Shown: positions 52,375 to 61,299, counted from the stretch's first letter. The stretch is DNA of 64,000 bases from Bradyrhizobium sp. ARR65 (GCF_000472385.1 NZ_AWZU01000001.1:184501-248500); one strand, 5' to 3'. Made by a program: numbers and translations. The notes: generated from the sequence alone by a model not told the origin.

Positions 52375-53430
52375 ATGTCTGAAACGACGTCAGAAAAGAT
52401 CCCCGTGACCGTGCTGACCGGCTATCTCGGCGCCGGCAAGACCACGCTGCTCAACCGCATCCTGTCGGAAAACCACGGCAAGAAATACGCCGTCATCGTC
52501 AACGAATTCGGCGAGATCGGTATCGACAACGACCTCATCATCGGCGCCGATGAGGAAGTGTTCGAGATGAACAATGGCTGCATCTGCTGCACCGTGCGCG
52601 GCGATCTCGTGCGCATCATGGGCGGGTTGATGAAGCGCCGTGGCAAGTTCGACGCCATCATCGTCGAGACCACGGGCCTTGCCGATCCGGCACCGGTGGC
52701 GCAGACCTTCTTCGTCGACGAGGACGTCCAGAGCAACGCACGGCTGGATGCGGTGGTCACCGTGGCCGACGCCAAATGGCTGTCCGACCGGTTGAAGGAC
52801 GCGCCCGAGGCCAAGAACCAGATCGCCTTTGCCGATGTGATCGTGCTCAACAAGACCGACCTCGTGACCAAGCCAGAGCTCGCCGAGGTCGAGGCGCGCA
52901 TCCGCGGCATCAATCCTTATGCAAAATTGCACCGCACCGAGCGCTGCAAGGTCGCGCTCTCGGACGTGCTGGAGCGCGGTGCCTTCGACCTCGACCGCAT
53001 CCTCGACCTCGAGCCGGATTTCCTGGAGGCCGATGATCATGATCACGACCATGATCATCACCACCATGACGGCCATGATCACCATCATCACCATCACGAT
53101 CACGACCACGGCCTGAAGCACTATCACGACGAGGAAATGCAGTCCTTGTCGCTTCGCACCGACAAGCCGCTCGATCCGACGGTGTTCATGCCCTGGCTGC
53201 AGAAGCTGGTTCAGCTCGAGGGACAAAAAATCCTGCGCTCGAAGGGGATCCTTTCGTTCAAGGGCGATGACGACCGCTACGTCTTTCAGGGCGTGCACAT
53301 GATGCTGGAGGGTGATCACCAGCAGAAGTGGAAGGAGGGCGAGAAGCGCGAGAGCCGCCTCGTCTTCATCGGTCGCGAATTGCCGGAAAAGGCCATTCGC
53401 GAAGGCTTCGAAGCCTGCATCGCCTCGTGA
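52375..53430 (+). CDS. COG0523 (CobW-family) GTPase with His-rich loop
   Basis: The 351-residue metallochaperone-type GTPase has Walker A 'GYLGAGKTTLL' (about 16-26), the metal motif CxCC in 'NNGCICCTVRGDL' (about 66-78), 'ETTGLADP' and the guanine motif NKTD. A His/Asp tract of about 35 residues begins near residue 220. Zur-regulated COG0523 proteins deliver zinc to target enzymes in zinc starvation. The ATG at 52375 has GAGG upstream; an earlier in-frame start lacks conserved sequence. It lies 74 bp after znuA and overlaps the WD40 gene by 1 bp. Confidence 0.92.
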   Translation: MSETTSEKIPVTVLTGYLGAGKTTLLNRILSENHGKKYAVIVNEFGEIGIDNDLIIGADEEVFEMNNGCICCTVRGDLVRIMGGLMKRRGKFDAIIVETTGLADPAPVAQTFFVDEDVQSNARLDAVVTVADAKWLSDRLKDAPEAKNQIAFADVIVLNKTDLVTKPELAEVEARIRGINPYAKLHRTERCKVALSDVLERGAFDLDRILDLEPDFLEADDHDHDHDHHHHDGHDHHHHHHDHDHGLKHYHDEEMQSLSLRTDKPLDPTVFMPWLQKLVQLEGQKILRSKGILSFKGDDDRYVFQGVHMMLEGDHQQKWKEGEKRESRLVFIGRELPEKAIREGFEACIAS

Positions 53431-54434
53431 TGAGCGCGGACCAGGCCTCCATTGCGTCGGTCACCGAGCGGGTCCACCCGGTCGCGATCGGCGCACCCGT
53501 CACATCGCTCCATTTCCTCGGCGACCGCGCGGCGTTCGTGTGCGGCGAGGAGAATGTCGCGCTGGTGGACCGGCAGGGCGAGATCGCCAAGGTCGCGGTC
53601 CATGGCGGCGGAATCCTGAGCGCCGCTTCTGACGGCGAGCGTATCGTCATGGGCGGCGATGACGGCAAGGTGGTTGCTCTCGATGCCAAGGGCGAGGTTG
53701 CAACGCTGGCGACCGATCCCAAGCGGCGCTGGATCGACAATGTCGCGCTGCATGCCGATGGCACGATCGCGTGGTCGGCGGGCAAGACGGCGTTCATTCG
53801 CAGCCCCAAGGGCGAAGAGAAATCGTTGGAGGTGCCCTCGACCGTCGGCGGGCTCGCCTTTGCACCGAAGGGGCTTCGGCTCGCGATCGCCCATTACGGC
53901 GGCGCCACGCTGTGGTTTCCCAACATGGCGGCGACACCGGAATTCCTGGCCTGGGCGGGATCACATCTCGCCGTCACCTTCAGTCCGGACAACAAGTTTC
54001 TGGTCACCGCGATGCATGAGCCGGCGCTGCATGGCTGGCGCCTTGCGGACAACCGCCACATGCGCATGACCGGCTATCCGGCGCGCGTCAAATCGATGTC
54101 GTGGAGCGCGGACGGCAAGCTCCTGGCGACGTCGGGCGCCGACACCGTCATCGTGTGGCCGTTCGCCGGCAAGGACGGCCCGATGGGCAAAGGGCCCGCG
54201 ATGCTCGCGCCCTTGCAGGCGCGGGTCGCCGCCGTCGCCTGTCATCCAAGGGATGGGGTGCTTGCGGCCGGCTACAGCGACGGCACCATCCTGATGGTGC
54301 GGCTGGAAGACGGCGCGGAAATCCTGGTGCGCAGGAACGGCACGCCGGCCGTCTCGGCACTCGCATGGAACGCTAACGGCACGTGGCTCGCTTTCGCCGA
54401 CGAAGAAGGCAATGGCGGCCTGCTGGAGCTCTGA
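53430..54434 (+). CDS. WD40-repeat protein in the zinc operon
   Basis: The 334-residue protein is a predicted beta-propeller of about seven blades. WD-like units include 'VAVTFSPDNKFLVTAMHEPALHGWRL', 'KSMSWSADGKLLATSGADTVIVWPF' and 'SALAWNANGTWLAFADEEG'. It has no signal peptide, so it is cytoplasmic. Its ATG overlaps the COG0523 stop (TGATG), giving strong coupling; a scaffold or partner role for that GTPase is inferred. The stop codon lies at the first bases of a palindromic repeat. Confidence 0.8.
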   Translation: MSADQASIASVTERVHPVAIGAPVTSLHFLGDRAAFVCGEENVALVDRQGEIAKVAVHGGGILSAASDGERIVMGGDDGKVVALDAKGEVATLATDPKRRWIDNVALHADGTIAWSAGKTAFIRSPKGEEKSLEVPSTVGGLAFAPKGLRLAIAHYGGATLWFPNMAATPEFLAWAGSHLAVTFSPDNKFLVTAMHEPALHGWRLADNRHMRMTGYPARVKSMSWSADGKLLATSGADTVIVWPFAGKDGPMGKGPAMLAPLQARVAAVACHPRDGVLAAGYSDGTILMVRLEDGAEILVRRNGTPAVSALAWNANGTWLAFADEEGNGGLLEL

Positions 54435-54533
54435 GCATGATCCGGAAGAGTGTGTAGCGGTTTTCCGAAAAGATCACGCTCAATCAAGGAGCTAAAGCGC
54501 GATGACGCTTCAACCCAATCTCATCGCGCCTTA
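54433..54533. repeat. Compound palindromic intergenic repeat (GAGCATGATC type)
   Basis: GAGCATGATC...GATCACGCTC (54433-54481, one mismatch) is followed by a second stem GCGCGATGA...TCATCGCGC (54497-54529). The element begins within the WD40 stop codon. Partial matches occur near 16808 and 11300. Confidence 0.65.
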
Positions 54534-54612
54534 GGTTCCGTCCAGTTTCAGTGCGGAACATTGGCCTCCACCGGTCGTTGGTCTCGCCGGATCCTCTTGC
54601 AGGTCGAGCGCG

Positions 54613-54966
54613 ATGCCAACAGACGAGCGGAAACGCGAGATCAATCGACATCTGGCCCTTGCCGCCGCCCTGGTTGTGGCGGGAGTGGTGATGTCGGGCC
54701 TCTCGCTTGCTGAAATCGTGGCGCGCGGCCCCCTACAGTTCGCTGAGAGCACGCCGGGCACGCCGCCGTTGCAAGGCACGCCCGCGCCTGAGCAGAGCAG
54801 CAAGCCTGCCGAGCCAAAGCCCGGGGGCACACGGCCCACGACGCCGGCGCCCGAGCCCGCGCGCCCCGATACGCAGGCACAGAAGGAAGGCGCCAAGCCC
54901 GTGCTGCCGCCAGCGCCGGCGGAAAAGGTGGCGCCGCCAATCAATCCGTCAGAGAAGGCGAAGTAG
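54613..54966 (+). CDS. Pro/Ala-rich single-pass membrane protein
   Basis: The 117-residue protein has one transmembrane helix (about 14-34) and then a disordered Pro/Ala/Lys/Glu-rich tail of about 75 residues, ending in SEKAK. No family is recognised. The tail could span part of the periplasm or cell wall. There is no strong ribosome site, and base use is similar to the neighbours. Confidence 0.5.
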   Translation: MPTDERKREINRHLALAAALVVAGVVMSGLSLAEIVARGPLQFAESTPGTPPLQGTPAPEQSSKPAEPKPGGTRPTTPAPEPARPDTQAQKEGAKPVLPPAPAEKVAPPINPSEKAK

Positions 54967-55302
54967 CGCTTCGCTAGCCGGGACAGCGCTTAGAACGCAC
55001 CATCTCAGCCCAGTCGTTATACCCCACGTATGCGGGGTATCCAGTACGCCGCGGCATCTCGGCTCACGCTCAAGCGCCTCTGGAATACTGGATCACCGCT
55101 TTCGCGGGTGATGGCGCGAAAAGCGGATGATGACAGATGATGACAGGAGAGTGATCGGCGCGCCTCGGAAGTGATGATGCCCGACATCACGGCGTTACGC
55201 GGCCTTGCAAATATGTTCCCTGCCATTTGCCGCTTTTAAAGCCTCGCGCCGTCCGCGCGACCCATCCATAATCCGCGCATCGCGGTTGACAGGGGTAAGC
55301 TC
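54967..55302. other. 336-bp intergenic region with a repeat
   Basis: It contains the repeat at 55019-55135. The remainder up to the decarboxylase start shows no gene; the final bases hold its ribosome region (AGGGGTAAGCTC). Confidence 0.5.
55019..55135. repeat. Palindromic intergenic repeat (CCAGTA...TACTGG type)
   Basis: Three stems are visible: ATACCCC...GGGGTAT (55019-55040), CCAGTA...TACTGG (55041-55091), and ATCACC...GGGTGAT near 55092-55112. The arrangement is that of a folded repeat element. No other full copy lies in this window. Confidence 0.5.
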
Positions 55303-56042
55303 ATGAAAATCGAGGACATCAGGCGCAACGCCTATTCCATGCCGCTCACCAACCCGTCGTTTCCGCCGGGACCCTATCGCTTCTTCAACCGGGAATATTT
55401 CGTCATTACCTACCGCACGACGCGGAAGCGCTTGCCGCTGTGGTGCCGGAGCCGCTCGAGCTCGCAAAGCCGCTGGTCAATTACGAGTTCATCCGCATGC
55501 CCGACTCCACCGGTTTCGGCGATTACACCGAGACCGGGCAGGTGATCCCGGTACGCTTCAAGGGCGAGGAGGGCGTCTATGTCCACTCGATGTATCTGGA
55601 CGACGAGGGCCCGATCGCGGGCGGACGCGAGCTCTGGGGTTTTCCGAAGAAGCTGGCGCGGCCCAAGGTCGAGGTCGAGAGCGACGTGCTGGTCGGCACG
55701 CTGCATTACGGCTCGGTGCTCTGCGCCTCCGGCACCATGGGCTACAAGCACCATGCGGTGGATCACGAGACGGTGCTGAAGGGAATGAAGGTGCCGAACT
55801 TCATTTTGAAGATCGTGCCCCATGTCGACGGCAGCGCGCGGGTCTGCGAGCTCGTGCGCTACCATCTCGAGGACATTACGTTGAAGGAAGCCTGGACCGG
55901 CCCCGCCGCGCTCGGCCTGTTTCCGCACGCGCTGGCCGACGTCGCACGCCTGCCCGTGCGCGAGGTGGTCTCGGCGCTGCATTTCAAGGCGGACCTGACG
56001 CTCGGACTTGGGACGGTCGCGTTCGATTATCTGGCGAGGTAG
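55303..56042 (+). pseudogene. Acetoacetate-decarboxylase family gene with a one-base frameshift
   Basis: Two frames join into one ADC-type protein. The first (from 55303) reads '[27 protein letters not shown]'; the second (to 56042) reads '[34 protein letters not shown]' and includes the active-site '[19 protein letters not shown]' with the Schiff-base Lys. Inserting one G after 55419 restores CGC ACG GAC GCG GAA GCG in one frame. Such enzymes decarboxylate acetoacetate or a related beta-keto acid. It may be a true pseudogene or a one-base sequencing error in a GG pair. Confidence 0.85.
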
Positions 56043-56048
56043 CGCGAC

Positions 56049-56147
56049 GTCATTCCGGGGCGGTGCGAAAGCACCGAACCCGGAAATTCGTGCCCCAAAC
56101 CTCGAGATCCCGGGTCTGCGCGCCTTTGGCGCGCATCCCGGGATGAC
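56049..56147. repeat. Palindromic intergenic repeat, GTCATTCCGGG family, copy 4
   Basis: The 99-bp variant begins GTCATTCCGGGG and ends ATCCCGGGATGAC. It keeps a CTCGAG centre but has a longer, diverged inner part. It lies between the convergent decarboxylase and hss genes. Confidence 0.75.
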
Positions 56148-56160
56148 CCCTTCGGGGTCA
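56144..56160. other. Hairpin covering the hss stop codon
   Basis: TGACCCC-TTC-GGGGTCA is a perfect 7-bp stem with a 3-base loop. The hss stop codon (56158-56160 on the minus strand) is its outer end. It adjoins repeat copy 4. Confidence 0.6.
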
Positions 56161-57588
56161 CCGCACCAGCACGTTCCGGAACTGCCAGGGATCGCTGCTG
56201 TCGATGTCCTCCGGGAACAGGCCGGGCCGGTCGGTCAGCGGCGTCCAGTCGGTGTAAAAACCTTTCACGGGGCCGAGATAGGGCCGCTGGATCTGCAGGC
56301 AGCGGTGGAAATCCATCTCGTCCGCCTCGACGATGCCGGCGTTCGGGTTTTCGAGCGCCCACACCATGCCGGCGAGCACGGCGGAAGAGACCTGAAGGCC
56401 CGTGGCGTTCTGGTAAGGCGCGATGCGGCGCGTCTCCTCGATCGAGAGCTGCGAGCCGTACCAATAGGCGTTCTTGGCATGGCCGTAGAGCAGCACGCCG
56501 AGCTCGTCGATACCATCCTCGATCTCGTTCTCGTCCAGGATGTGCCACTTCGGCTGCATCTTGCCGGCGGCGCCGAACATCTCGTGCAGCGACAGCACCG
56601 CGTCATTGGCGGGATGATAGGCGTAGTGGCAGGTCGGCCGGTACACCACCTTCTGCCCGTCGCGCACCGTGAAGTAGTCCGCGATCGAGATCGACTCGTT
56701 GTGGGTGACCAGGAAGCCATATTGCGCGCCGGGCGTTGGGCACCAGGAGCGCACGCGGGTGTTGGCGCCGGGCTGCTGCAGATAGATGGCCGCGCCGCAG
56801 CCATAGGCGTGGGTGGCGCCGTTCTCCGGCATCCAGTTCTCATGCGTGCCCCAGCCTAGCTCGGCCGGCTGCATGCCCTCGGAGACGAAGCCTTCCACCG
56901 ACCATGTGTTGACGAACACGTTCATCGGTTTCGGCTTCTTGGAACGCTGGGTGTCGCGCTCGGCGATATGGATACCCTTCACCCCGAGCTTTTGCGCAAG
57001 CAGGCCCCAGCCTTCGCGGCTCTTCGGCTCGCTAGTCTCAACGCCGGTGTCGCGCGCGATATCGAGCAGCGCCTGCTTGACGAACCAGGACACCATGCCG
57101 GGATTGGCGCCGCAGGTGGAGACTGCGGTCGGCCCGCCCGGGCTCTTGCGGCGCGCCTCCAGCAGCGTCTCGCGCAGCGCGTAGTTGGAGCGCTTTTCCA
57201 CGCCCATGCTCTTGTCGAAATAGAAGCCGGCCCAGGGCTCGACGACGGTGTCGATGTAGAGCGCGCCGATCTCCCGGCACAGCGTCATGATATCGACGGA
57301 GGACGTGTCGACCGAAAGGTTCACGCAGAAGCCCTGTCCGCCGCCTTCCGTGAGCAGCGGCACCAGGAACTCGCGATAATTGTCGCGGGTCACCGCCTGC
57401 TTGATGAAGCGCACGCCATGCTTTTTGGCGAGCTCGCCGTCCTCATGCGGATCGATGATGACGAAGCGCGACTTGTCGTACTCGAAGTGCCGTTCGATCA
57501 GGGGCAGCGTGCCTTTGCCGATCGAGCCGAAGCCGATCATGACGATGGGGCCGGAAATCTTGGCGTGGATCTGCTGGGGTGGGCTCAT
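56158..57588 (-). CDS. hss: Homospermidine synthase
   Basis: The 476-residue NAD-dependent enzyme makes sym-homospermidine from putrescine. The Rossmann motif is 'IVMIGFGSIGKGTLPLI' (about 15-31), and family stretches include 'STCGANPGMVSWFVKQAL', 'TWSVEGFVSEGMQPAELGWGTHE', 'NGATHAYGCGAAIYL' and 'HYAYHPANDAVLSLHEM'. Homospermidine is the main long polyamine of rhizobia. Its substrate would come from the ornithine decarboxylase encoded 1.5 kb upstream on the same strand. Confidence 0.96.
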   Translation of the reverse strand: MSPPQQIHAKISGPIVMIGFGSIGKGTLPLIERHFEYDKSRFVIIDPHEDGELAKKHGVRFIKQAVTRDNYREFLVPLLTEGGGQGFCVNLSVDTSSVDIMTLCREIGALYIDTVVEPWAGFYFDKSMGVEKRSNYALRETLLEARRKSPGGPTAVSTCGANPGMVSWFVKQALLDIARDTGVETSEPKSREGWGLLAQKLGVKGIHIAERDTQRSKKPKPMNVFVNTWSVEGFVSEGMQPAELGWGTHENWMPENGATHAYGCGAAIYLQQPGANTRVRSWCPTPGAQYGFLVTHNESISIADYFTVRDGQKVVYRPTCHYAYHPANDAVLSLHEMFGAAGKMQPKWHILDENEIEDGIDELGVLLYGHAKNAYWYGSQLSIEETRRIAPYQNATGLQVSSAVLAGMVWALENPNAGIVEADEMDFHRCLQIQRPYLGPVKGFYTDWTPLTDRPGLFPEDIDSSDPWQFRNVLVR

Positions 57589-57628
57589 GGACTTTCGTTT
57601 CTCCGAAAATGTGCTTGGGAAGGGCAGG

Positions 57629-58018
57629 TCAGTTAGAGCGGCGCTTGGCCGTGACTTCGATCTCGACTTTCATCTCGGGCTTGAGAAGCGCGGCGACGAC
57701 GAGCAGGGTCGCGGCCGGTCGGATCTCGCCCAAGTACTCGCCGCAGACCGCGAAATGGGCATCGGCGTCCTTGACGTCGGTGAGGTAGTAGGTCGCGCGG
57801 ACGATGTCGCCCATCGAAAAGCCCGCTTCTTTCAAGGCGGCTTCGATGGTCTTGAAGCAGTTGCGTGACTGGCTTGTGACATCGGCAGGCATGGTCATGG
57901 TGGCGTAGTCGTAGCCGGTGGTGCCGGCCACAAAGCAGAAATCGCCGTCGACCACCGCGCGGCTGTAGCCGGCGGCCTTTTCAAACGGGGAGCCGGTCGA
58001 AATCAGACGGCGTGACAT
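57629..58018 (-). CDS. RidA-family enamine/imine deaminase
   Basis: The 129-residue RidA/YjgF-family protein has the key Arg in 'GEIRPAATLLVV' (about 101-112), plus 'YSRAVVDGDFCFVAGTTGYD' and 'RATYYLTDVKDADAHFAV'. RidA hydrolyses reactive 2-aminoacrylate and related imines released by PLP enzymes, which suits its place between a PLP decarboxylase and hss. GGAGG lies 6 bases before the ATG. Confidence 0.9.
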   Translation of the reverse strand: MSRRLISTGSPFEKAAGYSRAVVDGDFCFVAGTTGYDYATMTMPADVTSQSRNCFKTIEAALKEAGFSMGDIVRATYYLTDVKDADAHFAVCGEYLGEIRPAATLLVVAALLKPEMKVEIEVTAKRRSN

Positions 58019-58090
58019 CAAATACCTCCGCTTGCTGGGGTTTCTGTCGCGGCCGGGATCGGCCCGCGTGCTTGCAAAAGCTTGGCTATC

Positions 58091-58264
58091 TCAGCGCGAA
58101 CGCTGTGTCACGTCGGACTGGGGGCCTCTTTCGCCACCCCAGCGGCGGACCAGAATGTCCCTGACGATCATGACCGCGACCATCACCAAGACGATCGTGG
58201 TGATGATGCTGCGCGCGAACGAGGGTTCGATCCGGCGCGGCGTTGGCCGGTTTGCGGACGACAT
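58091..58264 (-). CDS. Small single-pass membrane protein
   Basis: The 57-residue product has one transmembrane helix (about 19-37, 'SIITTIVLVMVAVMIVRDI') flanked by Arg-rich ends. The ATG at 58264 has GAGG 8 bases upstream and lies 10 bp after the GNAT stop on the same strand, so it is probably translated from that transcript. No family is known. Confidence 0.5.
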   Translation of the reverse strand: MSSANRPTPRRIEPSFARSIITTIVLVMVAVMIVRDILVRRWGGERGPQSDVTQRSR

Positions 58265-58274
58265 GGTCGGAACC

Positions 58275-58886
58275 TCAGGCCGCGTGCGGGACCAGCCGCG
58301 CGGTCTTCTTCGCACGGGCCGTCCCGGCCTTGATCCTGGCTTTGGCCGCTGCGCCGGTTGGCACGATCATGCCCCAGGCACCGTCCAGCGCGCCTTGCTG
58401 CAATTCGAGGCCGAGCAGGCGCTCGCGCTCGAAGGCGCCGGGCAGCATGAGTTCGGCGGTCTTCGCGGTCGAGAAGCCGAAGCGGGCGTAATAGGGCTCA
58501 TCCCCCAGCAGGATGACCGCGCGATGGCCGCGCGCACGAGCCGCCGCAAGCGCGCGGGCCATCAGCGCGGCCCCGACACCAAGCTTGCGGCAATCAGGAT
58601 CCACCGCAAGCGGGCCGAGAACGAGCGCCGGGACGCCCCCGGCGCTGACGTGCCACAACCGCACGGTCCCCACAAGCTTGCCCTCGCGCACGGCCGAGAG
58701 GGCAAGGCCTTCGGCAGGCGCGCGTCCGTCGCGCAGGCGCTGACAGGTGCGCGTATGGCGGTCTTCACCAAAGCAGGCATCCAGCAGCGCTTCACGCGCG
58801 ACGACGTCGGAAGCACGCTCCGCACGGATCGCGAACGGAGCGCCTTGCGAGGGGAGGGCAACGGAGGTGTTCCGCAAGTCGGTCAT
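58275..58886 (-). CDS. GNAT-family N-acetyltransferase (YhbS-like)
   Basis: The 203-residue protein resembles the COG3153 type. The acetyl-CoA site is 'LGPLAVDPDCRKLGVGAALMARALAAARARGHRAVILLGDEPYYARFGF' (about 90-138, with R-x-x-G-V-G). A Lys/Ala/Arg-rich tail follows. The substrate is unknown. It lies between ornithine decarboxylase and RidA on the same strand, so polyamine acetylation is conceivable but not shown. Confidence 0.82.
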   Translation of the reverse strand: MTDLRNTSVALPSQGAPFAIRAERASDVVAREALLDACFGEDRHTRTCQRLRDGRAPAEGLALSAVREGKLVGTVRLWHVSAGGVPALVLGPLAVDPDCRKLGVGAALMARALAAARARGHRAVILLGDEPYYARFGFSTAKTAELMLPGAFERERLLGLELQQGALDGAWGMIVPTGAAAKARIKAGTARAKKTARLVPHAA

Positions 58887-59051
58887 GGCACGTCAGTCCC
58901 CGCTTGGCTGCGTGCGCAAAGCCACGCAGCCCAAGCGTCGTCAGCAAACCTGTTTGTTGGAAGGGAGCCGACGCGTCGGCTCCCGCTCTCTCGTCCCAGC
59001 AGCCCCCGCGGAGGGCGCCGGTTGCGCCAAGCCTATCGGCTGTCGGCGCGC

Positions 59052-60194
59052 TCAGATGTGGTACGTCTTGAGCGGCGGGATGCCGTTGAAGGCCACCGAC
59101 GAATAGGTCGACGTATAGGCCCCGGTCCCCTCGATCAACACCTTGTCGCCGATCTCCAGCGTCACCGGCAGCGGATACGGAATCTTCTCGTAGAGCACGT
59201 CCGCGGAGTCGCAGGTGGGCCCGGCGAGCACGCAGGGCGTCATCTCGGCCCCATCATGCGGGGTGCGGATGGCGTAGCGGATCGACTCGTCCATGGTCTC
59301 GGCCAGCCCACCGAACTTGCCGATATCCAGGTACACCCAGCGCACCTCGTCTTCGTCGCTCTTCCTGGAGATGAGCACGACCTCGGACTCGATGACCCCG
59401 GCATTGCCGACCATGCCGCGCCCCGGCTCGATGATCGTCTCCGGGATCTGGTTGCCGAAATGCTTGCGCAGCGCGCGGAAGATCGACCGGCCATACTGCA
59501 CGACCGGCGGCACATCCTTCAGGTACTTGGTCGGGAAGCCTCCGCCCATGTTGACCATGGACAGGTTGATGCCGCGCTCGGCGCAGTCGCGGAACACGGT
59601 CGCGGCCATCGCCAGCGCGCGGTCCCATGCCTTCACCTTGCGCTGCTGCGAGCCGACATGGAAGGAGATGCCGCAGGGCTCCAGACCCAGCCGCTTGGCG
59701 ATGTCGAGCACCTCGACCGCCATCTCCGGGTCGCAGCCGAACTTGCGCGACAGCGGCCATTCGGCGCCGGCGCAATCATAGAGGATGCGGCAGAACACCC
59801 GCGCGCCAGGAGCGGCGCGCGCGACCTTCTCGACCTCCGCGGCGCAGTCGACCGCGAACAGCCGAATGCCGAGCGCGAAGGCGCGCGCGATGTCGCGCTC
59901 CTTCTTGATGGTGTTGCCGTAGGAGATGCGGTCCGGCGTCGCACCTGCCGCCAGCGCCATCTCGATCTCGGCCACCGTCGCGGTGTCGAAGCAGGAGCCC
60001 ATCGAGGCGAGCAGCGCCAGCACCTCAGGCGCGGGATTGGCCTTCACCGCGTAGAACACGCGGCTGTCCGGCAGCGCCTTGGCAAAGCTCAGATAGTTGT
60101 CGCGCACGACCTCGAGGTCGACGACGAGACAGGGCTCGGTGTCGAGGCCCTTGTTGCGGCGATCGCGCAGGAATTCCCTGATGCGTTCGGTCAT
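59052..60194 (-). CDS. Ornithine/lysine decarboxylase, alanine-racemase fold
   Basis: The 380-residue fold-type III PLP enzyme has the PLP Lys in 'VFYAVKANPAPEVL' (about 46-59), a phosphate-binding 'MGGGFPTKY', 'IEPGRGMVGNAGV', and the catalytic Cys in 'GPTCDSADVLYE' (about 330-341). It would make putrescine from ornithine (perhaps cadaverine from lysine), feeding homospermidine synthase. A long gene-free leader precedes it, and in Alphaproteobacteria such decarboxylase genes are known to follow the speF RNA motif. Confidence 0.93.
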   Translation of the reverse strand: MTERIREFLRDRRNKGLDTEPCLVVDLEVVRDNYLSFAKALPDSRVFYAVKANPAPEVLALLASMGSCFDTATVAEIEMALAAGATPDRISYGNTIKKERDIARAFALGIRLFAVDCAAEVEKVARAAPGARVFCRILYDCAGAEWPLSRKFGCDPEMAVEVLDIAKRLGLEPCGISFHVGSQQRKVKAWDRALAMAATVFRDCAERGINLSMVNMGGGFPTKYLKDVPPVVQYGRSIFRALRKHFGNQIPETIIEPGRGMVGNAGVIESEVVLISRKSDEDEVRWVYLDIGKFGGLAETMDESIRYAIRTPHDGAEMTPCVLAGPTCDSADVLYEKIPYPLPVTLEIGDKVLIEGTGAYTSTYSSVAFNGIPPLKTYHI

Positions 60195-60900
60195 AGCACC
60201 CCTCCAAACGACCTCAAGCGACGAGGCCCGTTCAAAATGTTCTCGGACAAGGATGCTTCGGCGCTGCCGACGCGATGGAGGCGCGACAGGGCCTAAAGGA
60301 CCCAGACCGAATTGTGCTGCCGTGGATTGGTTGGGAATTTTCCCGCCCGCTCACCTGGCAATGAAGGACAAGCCTTTTCAGTAGCCCGCGCCGGCGTTGG
60401 ACTGCCGGTAGAGACCAAAAAAGCCCGCTCCGTCGTTGCTTTAAGTCGCGTCCCCCGTTGAGAACGAGGTGCGCCGGTTCGCCTCCGGCTGCCAGTCACG
60501 GTTGCAAGGGAGGAAGTGACCTTCAACGGCATCCCTTGAGAGAGATGCTGGCCTCTCGCGCGTTCGACCCAACGTTGTCTTGGTTGAGTCTCGGTCTTGA
60601 GCGACCCTCGGTTCTTCATCCCTTGGCGGCTGTCCGGCCTCTTGTCCGGATACCTACCGACTGACACACGACCACAGGCACGTGCGAAATTGGGCAAGCG
60701 TTGAGATAAGCTCTTTGACTCTGCTTCGCAAGAAAATTTTTAGGCTGAGGACAAATTTGCCTAACGCGAACTTGCGATCGCGCGCGTGTGAGCATCGAAG
60801 ATGAACGCGCGTTAAGTCTTTGCGCGTGAGCTACAAGCCTTTGCCAGAGAGTGACGTCGCACTTGTGCCGATGGCACAAGGCGTTCTTGCATCGAACAAC
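60195..60900. other. 706-bp region with long decarboxylase leader
   Basis: No credible protein gene is seen. The left part probably forms the 5' leader of the leftward ornithine decarboxylase transcript (see the ncRNA entry). The right part, 60690-60840, is AT-richer and likely holds its promoter; the final bases end at the stop of the small membrane protein gene. Confidence 0.5.
60380..60660 (-). ncRNA. Candidate speF-type RNA leader
   Basis: On the minus strand this stretch is rich in short stems, for example CCGGAC...GTCCGG near 60630-60650 and CCGG-AGGCGAA-CCGG near 60475-60490. It carries a T6 run at 60417-60422 after a GC-rich stretch, as in attenuator-like leaders. The speF motif is an established structured RNA found upstream of ornithine decarboxylase genes in Alphaproteobacteria. 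Assignment rests on context and visible stems; I cannot confirm the consensus by eye, and the limits are approximate. Confidence 0.4.
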
Positions 60901-61167
60901 TTACGCGCGGCGCGTGAACGGTTCGACGCGCGAGGCGTTGCGGACGAACGCGATCATCACGAACACGCCGAAGGCAAACAAGAGCGCCTGCAAGATGTGC
61001 GCGCCGGTGTCGCCGAGATCGAACAGGATGGCGAGCGCCCAGCCGCCGGCGAACGCGGCGCCGAACACTTCGGCGCTGATCAGGATCGCGGCGCTGATCA
61101 CAGTAACGACGCTCGTCCAGACGATCCGGCGAGAGGTGGAGGTAGATTCGGGGCTCTGCGAACTCAT
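60901..61167 (-). CDS. Small two-helix membrane protein
   Basis: The 88-residue protein has two predicted transmembrane helices, about 15-47 and 57-75, and a short Ser/Thr-rich N-terminus. AGGATGAAG lies just before the ATG. No family is recognised. It is divergent from the Dcp peptidase gene. Confidence 0.6.
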   Translation of the reverse strand: MSSQSPESTSTSRRIVWTSVVTVISAAILISAEVFGAAFAGGWALAILFDLGDTGAHILQALLFAFGVFVMIAFVRNASRVEPFTRRA

Positions 61168-61299
61168 GGCTTCATCCTGGCTTTTTCGGGGGGCAATCTC
61201 TCCGAAAAGTGCTGCTGTATCAAGCGCAAAAGGCCCAAAAAAGCCCTACCGCGTGCTATACTTGGCCCAAGGTTTTAAGCGACAAAACGGATAATTCCG

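Noticed and set aside
58032..60296. 754-residue open frame on the plus strand
   Set aside because: It runs antisense through the RidA, GNAT and decarboxylase genes. The translation is Arg/Gly/His-rich with no motif, as expected of a high-GC shadow frame.
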